This document shows, in pieces, positions 56,661 through 64,000 of a DNA stretch of 64,000 nucleotides. The DNA is from Anaerolineales bacterium (GTDB taxonomy: Bacteria; Chloroflexota; Anaerolineae; Anaerolineales; Villigracilaceae), in the NCBI GenBank assembly GCA_030583925.1, contig CP129482.1, positions 1,364,001 to 1,428,000 on the forward strand, in the 5' to 3' direction. Under the pieces are notes generated by a model. It was not told the DNA's origin and ran no database searches. It saw nothing but the letters and a program-made list of their open reading frames with translations. Both the position numbers and the translations under genes were made by a program. Numbering within the stretch: position 1 is the stretch's first letter; each line of letters begins with the position of its first letter.

Positions 56661-57629
56661 CTACATCCCGAGGAGCTTCATCTCGTGGCGGACAGTTTCC
56701 GTCCAGCCCTCGCGGATGGGGCGAGGGGCGAAACCAAGTTCGCGACGGGCTTTGCCGTCGTCCGAGAGGTAGGATAGACCTGCTATGGACACCAATCCCT
56801 CCGATGTGAATGTGTCCGGGAGCCATCGGTCAAAAGGACGTGACAATTTCGACATAAATAATAGTAGCTCATCAGGAAGGATCATTGGCATCTTGGCGCC
56901 GGAGATTTCCGCAGCCATACGATACAGTTCAACGACAGTACTTTTTTCACCAGAAATGATGTAGGCTTCGCCCACCCGTCCCTTTTCCGTCATGACGATG
57001 TGCGCTTGAGCGCAATCTTCGACGCGAGTCCACTGCATCACTGATTTTGCGGGAATCGCTGGAAGTTTCCCTTTGAGAAAATCGATCAGGCTTGAGCGGA
57101 CAGCGCTGGTGTCGTTCGGACCGTAAATCATTCCCGGCATGGCGATGACCAACGGCAGTCCATCTTGGATAAATTTTTCAGCGATTCGATGGGCTTCGCC
57201 CTTTGTTCTTTCGTAGGTTGTGCGGTATGCGCCTGAAAAGCGATACGTTTCGTCAACAGTCTTGCCTTGCGTGTTGGAATTGACCGCGCAGGTGCTTGTA
57301 TAAACTCCCTTGGGAATTTTCAATTCCTGCATTAACTCAAGAACATTGGTTGTGCCTTTCACATTGACCGCGTATGCTTCGCCTTTGGTCCGCTCGACGA
57401 GTTTGTACCAGCCTGCCACGTGGAAGACGCCGTCCACGCCCGTCATTCCCTCGCGCATGGATTCCTTCTCGGTCACATCGCCTTTGTACAGTTTGACGCG
57501 GAGTTCCTCCATCCACTTCGCCTTTTGCGGGTCGCGCACAACGGCGCGTACTTCATGTCCTGCCTTGACGAGTTGCCGAACGATCTCGCCGCCGACGAAT
57601 CCCGTCGCGCCTGTGATGAAATATTTCAT
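56661..57629 (-). CDS. NAD-dependent epimerase/dehydratase (extended SDR, HpnA/DFR-like)
   Basis: 322 residues. 'MKYFITGATGFVGGEIVRQL' is the NAD(P) loop, 'GVDGVFHVAGWYKL' and 'YTSTCAVNSN' give the Ser/Thr side, and 'YRTTYERTKGEAHRIAEKFI' the Tyr-x3-Lys. 'LVIAMPGMIYGPNDTSAVRS' is typical of hopanoid-associated HpnA and dihydroflavonol reductase-like enzymes. It is divergent from the TetR-type gene, and the palindrome at 57717-57730 may control it too. Confidence 0.88.
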   Translation of the reverse strand: MKYFITGATGFVGGEIVRQLVKAGHEVRAVVRDPQKAKWMEELRVKLYKGDVTEKESMREGMTGVDGVFHVAGWYKLVERTKGEAYAVNVKGTTNVLELMQELKIPKGVYTSTCAVNSNTQGKTVDETYRFSGAYRTTYERTKGEAHRIAEKFIQDGLPLVIAMPGMIYGPNDTSAVRSSLIDFLKGKLPAIPAKSVMQWTRVEDCAQAHIVMTEKGRVGEAYIISGEKSTVVELYRMAAEISGAKMPMILPDELLLFMSKLSRPFDRWLPDTFTSEGLVSIAGLSYLSDDGKARRELGFAPRPIREGWTETVRHEMKLLGM

Positions 57630-57680
57630 GTGACAGTGTCCTCGTTGCAGAATTGTAACCTGCGTCTAATGCCGCCGACC

Positions 57681-57709
57681 TTGACAACGATGGCGGCGTC
57701 CGCTATTAT
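57681..57709 (+). promoter_or_regulatory. Promoter of the tetR-MBL unit
   Basis: TTGACA (57681-57686), 17-base spacer, TATTAT (57704-57709). Start point near 57716, at the edge of the operator. Confidence 0.75.
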
Positions 57710-57716
57710 AGCACAA

Positions 57717-57730
57717 ACCGACCGTTCGGT
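57717..57730. promoter_or_regulatory. TetR-type operator
   Basis: ACCGA-CCGT-TCGGT, a 14-base palindrome of the ACCGACCG style bound by several fatty-acid and phenylacetate TetR repressors. It lies right after the -10 box and 12 bases before the TetR start. Confidence 0.7.
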
Positions 57731-57741
57731 AGGGAACTGAT

Positions 57742-58302
57742 ATGACGAGAGACGAACTCATCGAAACCGCCGCACAGGTCTTTCGACAGAAAGGCTATCA
57801 CGGCGCGTCCATGGAAGATGTGGCAGTCGCCGTGAATTTACGCAAGGCGACGCTGTATCATCATTTCTCGTCCAAGCAGGAAATTCTGCTCGAAATTCTC
57901 GACCGTGCCCTGCAATTGCTCCTCGAAAAAATTTCAGCGATAACCGAACAGGAAATTTCCGCCGACAAGAAACTGCGGTTGATGATCCGCCAATATCTGC
58001 AAATCCTTGCAGAGAACGTGGACCTCGCCGCAGTTTTGCTTTTTGAACACCGCGCCCTCGAACGCAGGCAACATGCCCGTCACATCCCCAACCGTGACAA
58101 ATTCGAATCGCTGTGGAAAGAAGCCATCGCCGAAGGCGTGCGGAAAAAAGTTTTCAAATGCGACGACCCTTCCATGGCGGTTCGCGCGTTGCTTGGGCAA
58201 ATGAATTGGACGATCACGTGGTATTCGCCCGACGGCGAAAAATCCATCGAAGAGATCGCCGACGATTACTCCAATTTACTGCTGAACGGGTTGCTCAAAT
58301 GA
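57742..58302 (+). CDS. TetR-family repressor
   Basis: 186 residues. The N-terminal helix-turn-helix 'RDELIETAAQVFRQKGYHGA', 'SMEDVAVAVNLRKATLYHHF', 'SSKQEILLEILDRAL' is the TetR standard, and the rest is a ligand-binding helical domain with 'NVDLAAVLLFEHRALERRQH'. The ATG follows a TTGACA...TATTAT promoter and the ACCGACCGTTCGGT palindrome (57717-57730), so it represses itself. Downstream acyl-CoA genes suggest an acyl-CoA ligand. Its TGA overlaps the next ATG (58299-58302). Confidence 0.93.
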   Translation: MTRDELIETAAQVFRQKGYHGASMEDVAVAVNLRKATLYHHFSSKQEILLEILDRALQLLLEKISAITEQEISADKKLRLMIRQYLQILAENVDLAAVLLFEHRALERRQHARHIPNRDKFESLWKEAIAEGVRKKVFKCDDPSMAVRALLGQMNWTITWYSPDGEKSIEEIADDYSNLLLNGLLK

Positions 58303-59381
58303 AAGCGACATACGCCTTGTTTGAGTCCACAAGCGGAGCGCAGGTCCATCGCCTGCCTCTGCAAGCATTTCCAAACTTTTGGGCGTATGCGTATCTTGTC
58401 GCGGCAAACGATAAACTGATTTTGATCGACACTGGATCGGGAACCGATTCGTCGCACGAAGATTTGCTCAACGGATTGCAACAGGCGGGATACCAGCCTT
58501 CCGACTTAACTCACATCCTCCTCACGCACGCTCACATCGATCATTTCGGCGGACTGACCCAACTCAAGCCTCTCACCTCCGTAAATATTGGATGTCACGA
58601 ACTGGACGCGCCAACCGTGTCGGATCACGACGCGCGGCTAGCCTTCATCTCTCACCGTCTCGCTTCTTTCCTGACTGATAGCGGACTCGCCAGCGACGAA
58701 GCTGATTCACTCCTCAACATTTACCGCTTCACGAAGGCGCTGTACCGATCCGTCCCTGTTGATTTCACGTACAACGAAATCGGCGCGCATCTTCCCAACT
58801 TGGATGTAATTCATCTCCCTGGACATTGCCCTGGTCACGTGGCAATTCGCCTGGACGATATCATCTTCTGCGGGGATATGGTCGTGACAGGCGCCACTCC
58901 GCACCTCGCACCCGAATCCATCGCTCCCTTCAGCGGACTCGACCATTACCTCGAATCGCTCGAGAAGTTCCACGCGTGGGCGAAAGATGCTCGCTTAATT
59001 CTCAATGGTCACGATGATGTGATCACCGACTTGTCAGCGCAAATCGAAGCGACACACAAGAACATCCTTCGCCGCATGAGTAAGGCAGTTGAATCGCTCA
59101 ATCAGCCGCGCACGATTGCCGAGGTGTGCAACTACGTGTACGAAAACCCCGCAGGCTATACCCAACTCCTTGCGATTGAAAAAACTGGCGCATATCTTGA
59201 ATATTTGTACGAACGCGGGATGATCGAAATCGTCAATCACAATGATGTGGAGCAGGGGATGCCTGCGAGGTATCACTGTTTGAGAGATGATGCGGTGATG
59301 CGATTGGAGATGGATTTACAAGTAGATACGGAAACACGTAGACATGTACACATGGAGACAAGAACACACGTAAACATGTAA
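58299..59381 (+). CDS. MBL-fold metallo-hydrolase
   Basis: 360 residues from ATG 58299, overlapping the TetR stop. Zinc motif 'LLTHAHIDHFGGLTQLK' (HxHxDH), 'VIHLPGHCPGHVAI', 'DIIFCGDMVVTGAT' and 'LILNGHDDV' supply the other ligands. A C-terminal winged helix ('TIAEVCNYVYENPAGYTQLL') follows, as in LACTB2-like and related hydrolases. The last ~20 residues ('ETRRHVHMETRTHV...') are encoded by a repetitive segment and are probably a recent addition. The TetR operon context suggests a thioester or lactone substrate. Confidence 0.9.
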   Translation: MKATYALFESTSGAQVHRLPLQAFPNFWAYAYLVAANDKLILIDTGSGTDSSHEDLLNGLQQAGYQPSDLTHILLTHAHIDHFGGLTQLKPLTSVNIGCHELDAPTVSDHDARLAFISHRLASFLTDSGLASDEADSLLNIYRFTKALYRSVPVDFTYNEIGAHLPNLDVIHLPGHCPGHVAIRLDDIIFCGDMVVTGATPHLAPESIAPFSGLDHYLESLEKFHAWAKDARLILNGHDDVITDLSAQIEATHKNILRRMSKAVESLNQPRTIAEVCNYVYENPAGYTQLLAIEKTGAYLEYLYERGMIEIVNHNDVEQGMPARYHCLRDDAVMRLEMDLQVDTETRRHVHMETRTHVNM

Positions 59382-59425
59382 GCAAGATTTACTTGTCTAC
59401 CTGTTTACTTGTTTCCCTGTCTACC
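59317..59425. repeat. Repetitive tail and gap of the MBL gene
   Basis: ACAAGTAGATACGGAAACAC and TAGACATGTACACATGGAGA words run through the end of the gene, and complementary ACTTGTCTACCTGTTTACTT, TGTTTCCCTGTCTACC follow it. The stop codon (59379-59381) is inside. Confidence 0.75.
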
Positions 59426-59439
59426 ATCAAGGAGAAACC

Positions 59440-60537
59440 ATGTACTCATTCGACCCGACTGAAGAACAGCAAATGCTCATCGACGCGGTGAAGAAATACG
59501 CGGACAACGATCTGCGTCCCGCCGCGCATGAAGCCGAAGAGGCAAAGGAACTTCCCAAGAAACTCGTCAGCAAAGGCTGGGAACTTGGATTGCTTCAAGC
59601 GTCCATTCCCGAAGCGTATGGCGGATTCGGTGAGCGGAGCGCGGTGACAGGCGCGCTTGCGATTGAAGAGATGGCGTTTGGCGATCTAGCGGGAACGTTG
59701 GCTGTGATGACTCCGAGTCTGTTTGCCACTCCGATCTTGCTGGCGGGGAGCGATGAGCAGAAGAAGGAATATCTGCCGAAGATCGTTGGTGGCGATTGGA
59801 GTCCCTACACTGCCGCGCTGATCGAATACGCGCTTGATTTCGATCCAAACGATTTGAAAACCACTGCAACGCGCAAAGGCGATGAATACATCCTCAACGG
59901 CGAGAAGGCATTCGTCCCGTTTGCGAAGGGGGCGGAGTCGCTTCTGGTGTACGCGAAGCTCGACGGGCAGAGTCAAGCTTTCATCGTCGGGAAAGAAGCG
60001 GCGGGGTTGTCCATCGGCGAGGAGCGCGAAAAATTGATGAGTCTCAATGCGCTGCCGATGTATCGAGTCAAGTTGGAGAACGTCAAAGTCCCCGTTGCGA
60101 ATCGACTCGGCGGCGAAGCGGGTCATGATTTTGATGTCCTGCTTGCTTCGATGCGAATCGCAAATGCCGCGACTGCCGTCGGCGTGGCGAATGCGGCGTT
60201 TGAATATTCGATGAAGTATGCCAAGGAGCGTGAGGTGTTTGGCGTGAAGGTTGCGCAGAAGCAAGCCATTGCGTTCATGCTCGCCGAAATGCGGACCGAG
60301 ATCGAAGCCATGCGGTTGCTGACGTGGGAAGCCGCGTGGAAGTTGGATCAGGGACGCGAGGACGCGGTCAACGAAGCGTATCTCGCATCCACGGGCGCGG
60401 CGGATATGGCGATGATGGTCACCGACCGCGCCGTGCAAATTTTGGGCGGGCACGGTTATATCCGCGAGCATCCTGTTGAGATGTGGATGAGGAATGGACG
60501 CGGGTTTGCGATGTTTACAGGACTTGCTATTGTCTAA
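59440..60537 (+). CDS. Acyl-CoA dehydrogenase (copy 1)
   Basis: 365 residues. N-terminal helical domain 'FDPTEEQQMLIDAVKKYADN', 'LPKKLVSKGWELGLLQASIP', 'EAYGGFGE', then a beta domain ('YTAALIEYALDFDPNDLKTT') and C-terminal helices ('REVFGVKVAQKQAIAFMLAE', 'AVQILGGHGYIREHPVEMWM'). The usual FAD loop 'VQILGGHGY' is intact, but the 'TE-x-x-GSD' centre is replaced by 'ALIEYALDFDP', and the C-terminal end is short. It may be the non-catalytic half of a heteromeric enzyme with copy 2. AAGGAG precedes the ATG. Confidence 0.92.
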   Translation: MYSFDPTEEQQMLIDAVKKYADNDLRPAAHEAEEAKELPKKLVSKGWELGLLQASIPEAYGGFGERSAVTGALAIEEMAFGDLAGTLAVMTPSLFATPILLAGSDEQKKEYLPKIVGGDWSPYTAALIEYALDFDPNDLKTTATRKGDEYILNGEKAFVPFAKGAESLLVYAKLDGQSQAFIVGKEAAGLSIGEEREKLMSLNALPMYRVKLENVKVPVANRLGGEAGHDFDVLLASMRIANAATAVGVANAAFEYSMKYAKEREVFGVKVAQKQAIAFMLAEMRTEIEAMRLLTWEAAWKLDQGREDAVNEAYLASTGAADMAMMVTDRAVQILGGHGYIREHPVEMWMRNGRGFAMFTGLAIV

Positions 60538-60538
60538 T

Positions 60539-60645
60539 GTCGTTGCGAGGGCGATGCTCTTTCGCCCGAAGCAATCTCCTCGTAAACAGTGGAAAACTTG
60601 AAAGAGGAGATTGCTTCGTGGCGCCGAGGCGCCACTCGCAACGAC
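60539..60645. repeat. Full palindromic repeat, GTCATTGCGAG family
   Basis: Opens GTCGTTGCGAGGGCGATGCT, contains GAAGCAATCTCC and GGAGATTGCTTCG, closes GGCGCCACTCGCAACGAC. It starts 1 base after the stop codon of acyl-CoA dehydrogenase copy 1 and fills the gap to copy 2. Its right half is nearly identical to that at 47905-47951. Confidence 0.92.
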
Positions 60646-60661
60646 ATGAATAGGAGAAATA

Positions 60662-61936
60662 ATGCCAATCGAATTTGAATCCCCTAAACCGATCACGCAG
60701 GCGCAGTTTGTGTTGAAGACTGTCGCTGAGGAAATGATGCGACCGAAGTCGCGTTACTTCGACGAGCACGAACACGAAATCCCCTGGGAATACATCGAGT
60801 TCATGCACTCCGCCATGAAAGCGATGGGCGGCAATTCGCTTGCGCCGCGCGAAAATGGAAACGGTCACGAAAAAGACGCGGACGCCGCAAAAGAAAAACG
60901 TCCGCCGATCGGTTATCAATTGATCGCCGCGCAGATGGAGTCGTTGTCGTGGGGCGACGTGGGCTTGTATCACTGCCTGCCAGGCGGCGGATTGGGCGCG
61001 GCGGCGGTCTATGCCGCAGGGACGCCTGAGCAACGTGCCAAATTTTTATCACGCTTCAAGGATGACAAGCCGACCTTTGCCGCGATGTGCATCACCGAAG
61101 CGGGCGCAGGCTCGGACAATTCCGCCATCCGCACGCGCGCCGTATTGGACGAAAAGACGAACGAGTGGGTCATCAACGGCGAGAAAATTTTTGTCACAGG
61201 TGGGGATAAATCTTTCACCGAATACGAAAAACTCGGACGAGGCTTCATCGTTGTGTGGGCGTCCATTGACCCGTCGGCGGGGAGGGCGGGGATGCGGGCG
61301 TTTGTCGTCGAGGGCGGGACGAAGGGCGTGAAGGTTGTGAAGTTGGAACATAAGATGGGCATCCGAGTCAGCGACACGGCGGCGATCTCGCTCGTGGACG
61401 CCCGCGTGCCGTTCGAGAATATCCTCGGCAGTCCCACCGTCGAAACGAACACGGCGGGATTCAAGAAGGCAATGGCGACGTTCGATGCGACTCGTCCGCT
61501 GGTCGCTGCAACAGGCGTAGGCGTGGCGAGAGCCGCTTTAGAGTTCCTGAAAGAGAAACTCGTCGAGAACGGAATCCAAATTCGTTATGGGTTGCCGCGC
61601 CAGAAGTTGACTTCGATCGAGCGCGACGTGATCGATATGGAAATTCAGTTGAAGTCGGCGTGGCTGATGGTCATCAAGGCGGTGTGGATGGCGGATAACA
61701 AAAAGCCGAACGCGCTCGAGGCATCGATGAGCAAGGTCAAGTCTGGCGATATGACGACGAAGATTACACAGAAAGTGGTCGAGATTTTGGGTCCGCTTGG
61801 GTATAGCCGCGAGTTCCTTGCTGAGAAGTGGATGCGCGACGCGAAGATCACGGATATCTATGAGGGGACGGGACAGATCAATCGTCTCGTGGTGGCGAGG
61901 CAGATTCTTGGGTATAGCGGGAGTGAGTTGAGGTAG
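60662..61936 (+). CDS. Acyl-CoA dehydrogenase (copy 2)
   Basis: 424 residues. 'MCITEAGAGSDNSAIRTRAV' is the TE-AG-GSD substrate/FAD motif, 'LDEKTNEWVINGEKIFVTGG' the beta domain, 'RVPFENILGSPTVETNTAGF' and 'VEILGPLGYSREFLAEKWMR' follow, and 'DAKITDIYEGTGQINRLVVA' is the signature 'YEGTxxIxR' end with catalytic context. A 30-residue charged loop (~62-83: 'NGNGHEKDADAAKEKR') is inserted in the N-terminal domain. Flavoenzyme that oxidises acyl-CoA to 2-enoyl-CoA. Paired with copy 1. Confidence 0.95.
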   Translation: MPIEFESPKPITQAQFVLKTVAEEMMRPKSRYFDEHEHEIPWEYIEFMHSAMKAMGGNSLAPRENGNGHEKDADAAKEKRPPIGYQLIAAQMESLSWGDVGLYHCLPGGGLGAAAVYAAGTPEQRAKFLSRFKDDKPTFAAMCITEAGAGSDNSAIRTRAVLDEKTNEWVINGEKIFVTGGDKSFTEYEKLGRGFIVVWASIDPSAGRAGMRAFVVEGGTKGVKVVKLEHKMGIRVSDTAAISLVDARVPFENILGSPTVETNTAGFKKAMATFDATRPLVAATGVGVARAALEFLKEKLVENGIQIRYGLPRQKLTSIERDVIDMEIQLKSAWLMVIKAVWMADNKKPNALEASMSKVKSGDMTTKITQKVVEILGPLGYSREFLAEKWMRDAKITDIYEGTGQINRLVVARQILGYSGSELR

Positions 61937-61989
61937 GTGGTTAGTGGTAATTGGTAATTAGTAATTGGAGATTTGAGACTAGAGACTAC

Positions 61990-62119
61990 GGTGGTTGAGT
62001 AGCCCGAAGCGATAGCGGAGGGCGTATCGAAACCACCATAGTTCAAGAATACCCTTGTTACAAAAATTGCTTTACGGCGTGGTGGTCTCGATACGCCCCT
62101 TCGGGGCTACTCGACCACC
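61990..62119. repeat. GGTGGTTGAGTAGCCCG / GGGGCTACTCGACCACC palindrome
   Basis: Arms GGTGGTTGAGTAGCCCGAAG and CTTCGGGGCTACTCGACCACC-type sequence enclose a second set (GGGCGTATCGAAACCACC and GGTGGTCTCGATACGCCCC). Nested long inverted repeat in the gap before the FadN-like gene. Confidence 0.9.
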
Positions 62120-62143
62120 GAATAAGAATCAAACGAGGTGATA

Positions 62144-64000
62144 ATGAAATATCAAATTCACAAAGCAGTTGTCATCGGGGCAGGGACGATGGGGGCGGCG
62201 ATTGCGGCGCATTTGGCGAACGCGGGCGTGCCTGTCACGTTGCTCGATATCGCTTCGAAGGATGGCGATAAGAATAAGATCGTCAACGAAGGCTGGGTGA
62301 GGTGTCTCAAAGCCAAGCCAGCGAATCTGATGTCTGCGGAGTTGAAGTCGTTGGTGAGGTTGGGGAATCTTGACGATGACTTCGGCGCGGTGGCGGAAGC
62401 GGATTGGATCGTCGAAGCGATTGTCGAGAACTTGAAGATTAAGCAGGAATTGATGAAGCGCATTGATGAAGTGCGAAAGCCTTCGGCGATCGTTTCAACC
62501 AACACGTCGGGGATTCCTGTGCGGGATATTGCTGAAGGGCGCTCGAAGGAATTCAAGAAGCACTTTCTCGGCACGCACTTCTTCAATCCGCCGAGGTATT
62601 TGAAGTTGCTGGAAGTTATCCCAACGAAAGATACCGACAAGGCAGTCGTTGAATTTATCTCGTGGTTTGGCGAGAATCGTCTGGGCAAAGGAGTTGTGTT
62701 GTGCAAAGACACGCCGAACTTCATCGGTAACCGCGTAGCGTTCGGCACAGGCGCGTTCGGCATGGACTTCATCCTCAAGAACGATTACACGGTTGATGAG
62801 GTGGATGCGATCACGGGTCCGCTGATGGGACGACCGAAAACGGCGACCTTCCGTTTGATGGACTTGGTCGGCATTGACGTATGGGATCACGTTGGGCGAA
62901 ACCTTGCGCCGTTGATTCCGCACGACAAGTTGGGACAGGAATATCTCAAGTCTGAGGCGCCGAATAAGTTGATGTCGACTCTCGTCGAGCGCAAGTGGCT
63001 TGGGAACAAAACCAAAATCGGATTCTACAAGGAAGCGCGCGGTGAAGACGGCAAACGCGAGTTCTGGTCGTTGGATATAAAGACTCTCGAACACGTCGCG
63101 CCGACAAAGCCGAGATTCGAATCGGTCAAGGCGGCGAAAGAGGTCGAAGGGTTGGGAGACAGGTTGAAGGTCCTGATTGAAGCGGAAGACAAGGCGGGGC
63201 AACTGGTCAAAGCGTTGACGTATCAAGGCTTCCAGTACGCGTCGTCCATTATCCCCGAAGTTGCCGACACGGTGAAGCCGATTGACGACGCTGTCCGCTG
63301 GGGATTCATGCACGAAGCGGGTCCGTTCGAGACGTGGGATATGCTCGGGGTGCGCGAGACAGTCAAAAGGATGAAAGAAGCGGGTTATCCTGCGGCGAAG
63401 TGGGTGAGCGCGATGTTGAAGAACGGCGTCGAGTCGTTTTATCAATACAAGCGAAGCAGTCCTGCGGATAAAAATGGCGAGAAGGTCGGCGTGTATGACG
63501 CGGTGAAAGAAAAATATGTGAAGTTGAAAATGCCCGAGGGCGTTGTGGCGTTGAAGGGCATGAAGGTGGTTTCGCAAAACACGGGCGCGACGCTGCGTGA
63601 TATGGGCGACGGCGTGGCGTGTTTGGAATTTCACACGAAGATGAATTCGCTCGACGACGACATTATGAATATGGCGGTCGAGGCGATGGGGCGACTCGAA
63701 ACCGATTTCGATGGACTCGTCATTGGCAACGAAGGCGAAAATTTTAGCGCGGGCGCAAATTTGTTTATGATGGTGGTCGGCGCGCAGCAAGGCATGTGGG
63801 ATATGCTCGACGGTGCGGTGCGAAAACTGCAAGACATGAACATGCGGATGCGTTATTCGCCGAAGCCAATCGTTGTTGCGCCTGTGGGTCTCACGCTCGG
63901 CGGCGGATGCGAGATCACGATGCACGCGTCACGCGTCGTTGCGGCGGCGGAAACATACATCGGGCTTGTCGAACTCGGCGTGGGAGTCATCCCTGCGGGC
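62144..64000 (+). CDS. 3-hydroxyacyl-CoA dehydrogenase/enoyl-CoA hydratase (FadN-like), 3' end outside window
   Basis: 619 codons in the window, open at the right edge. ATG 62144 has GAGGTG before it. Residues 1-180: NAD-binding 3-hydroxyacyl-CoA dehydrogenase ('HKAVVIGAGTMGAAIAAHLA', 'GTHFFNPPRYLKLLEVIPT'), ~185-300 the C-terminal dehydrogenase domain ('CKDTPNFIGNRVAFG', 'DLVGIDVWDHVGRNL'), then a crotonase domain from ~480 ('LVIGNEGENFSAGANLFMMV', 'VAPVGLTLGGGCEITMHASR'). Dehydrogenase before hydratase is the FadN order, reverse of FadB. It performs the middle two steps of beta-oxidation and follows the two dehydrogenases; a thiolase is expected next. Confidence 0.95.
   Translation, partial: MKYQIHKAVVIGAGTMGAAIAAHLANAGVPVTLLDIASKDGDKNKIVNEGWVRCLKAKPANLMSAELKSLVRLGNLDDDFGAVAEADWIVEAIVENLKIKQELMKRIDEVRKPSAIVSTNTSGIPVRDIAEGRSKEFKKHFLGTHFFNPPRYLKLLEVIPTKDTDKAVVEFISWFGENRLGKGVVLCKDTPNFIGNRVAFGTGAFGMDFILKNDYTVDEVDAITGPLMGRPKTATFRLMDLVGIDVWDHVGRNLAPLIPHDKLGQEYLKSEAPNKLMSTLVERKWLGNKTKIGFYKEARGEDGKREFWSLDIKTLEHVAPTKPRFESVKAAKEVEGLGDRLKVLIEAEDKAGQLVKALTYQGFQYASSIIPEVADTVKPIDDAVRWGFMHEAGPFETWDMLGVRETVKRMKEAGYPAAKWVSAMLKNGVESFYQYKRSSPADKNGEKVGVYDAVKEKYVKLKMPEGVVALKGMKVVSQNTGATLRDMGDGVACLEFHTKMNSLDDDIMNMAVEAMGRLETDFDGLVIGNEGENFSAGANLFMMVVGAQQGMWDMLDGAVRKLQDMNMRMRYSPKPIVVAPVGLTLGGGCEITMHASRVVAAAETYIGLVELGVGVIPAG

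Noticed and set aside
13542..62119. Long palindromes as insertion-sequence ends
   Set aside because: No transposase frame lies between any pair of copies, and copies are flanked by intact genes.

Overview
The window looks like a chromosomal segment of a non-phototrophic Chloroflexota bacterium, most likely class Anaerolineae. This is inference from gene content, from a moderate-to-high GC coding style, and from the many intergenic palindromes; no marker-gene search was possible. About 60 protein genes are densely packed. I saw no rRNA, tRNA, CRISPR array, insertion sequence or prophage.

Layout. 1-6118 (minus): a run of envelope and housekeeping genes (two lipoproteins, a UDP-sugar SDR enzyme, GtrA, a thioesterase, a BchI-like AAA ATPase, a GNAT enzyme cut by the window edge). 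6226-9010: scpB, a YcxB-like protein, a TMEM175 channel and an aldo/keto reductase. 9046-11727: pnp and rpsO. 11960-14613: a three-gene ABC exporter. 14697-19545: a CstB-like MBL-rhodanese protein, mgtE behind a leader with a transcription terminator, a GGDEF cyclase and a DinB protein. 19577-22555 (plus): a bacterial microcompartment (BMC) satellite locus with rpiB and deoC, both carrying N-terminal helices like encapsulation peptides, three different EutN/CcmL vertex proteins and a EutQ/EutT-like small protein. 22564-36115: mixed metabolic and repair genes, including uvrB with a LexA-type box. 36132-47231: a metal-homeostasis island: a P1B-4-type ATPase with an ArsR/SmtB repressor, then a six-gene minus-strand array (DUF6796 protein, DtxR/MntR-type regulator, ICMT-like methyltransferase, multicopper oxidase, ZIP transporter, NRAMP-USP fusion) behind a near-perfect DtxR-type palindrome. 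47967-49907: two tandem paralogous ATP-grasp enzymes bracketed by copies of one palindromic repeat. 49970-57629: assorted membrane and enzyme genes. 57742-64000 (plus): a TetR-regulated beta-oxidation cluster (MBL hydrolase, two acyl-CoA dehydrogenases, a FadN-like fusion cut by the right edge).

Two general features stand out. At least eight genes have a TATAAT/TACAAT box ending 7-8 bases before the A of the start codon and no ribosome site, which implies leaderless mRNAs. Several families of palindromic repeats fill the intergenic gaps, and in several places they supply stop codons, C-terminal tails or in-frame insertions to genes.

The best candidates for new biology are the shell-less BMC satellite locus, with an RpiB lacking the usual catalytic Cys and a DeoC with a four-Cys motif; the mgtE leader with its proline-containing small ORF and terminator; and the tandem ATP-grasp pair.
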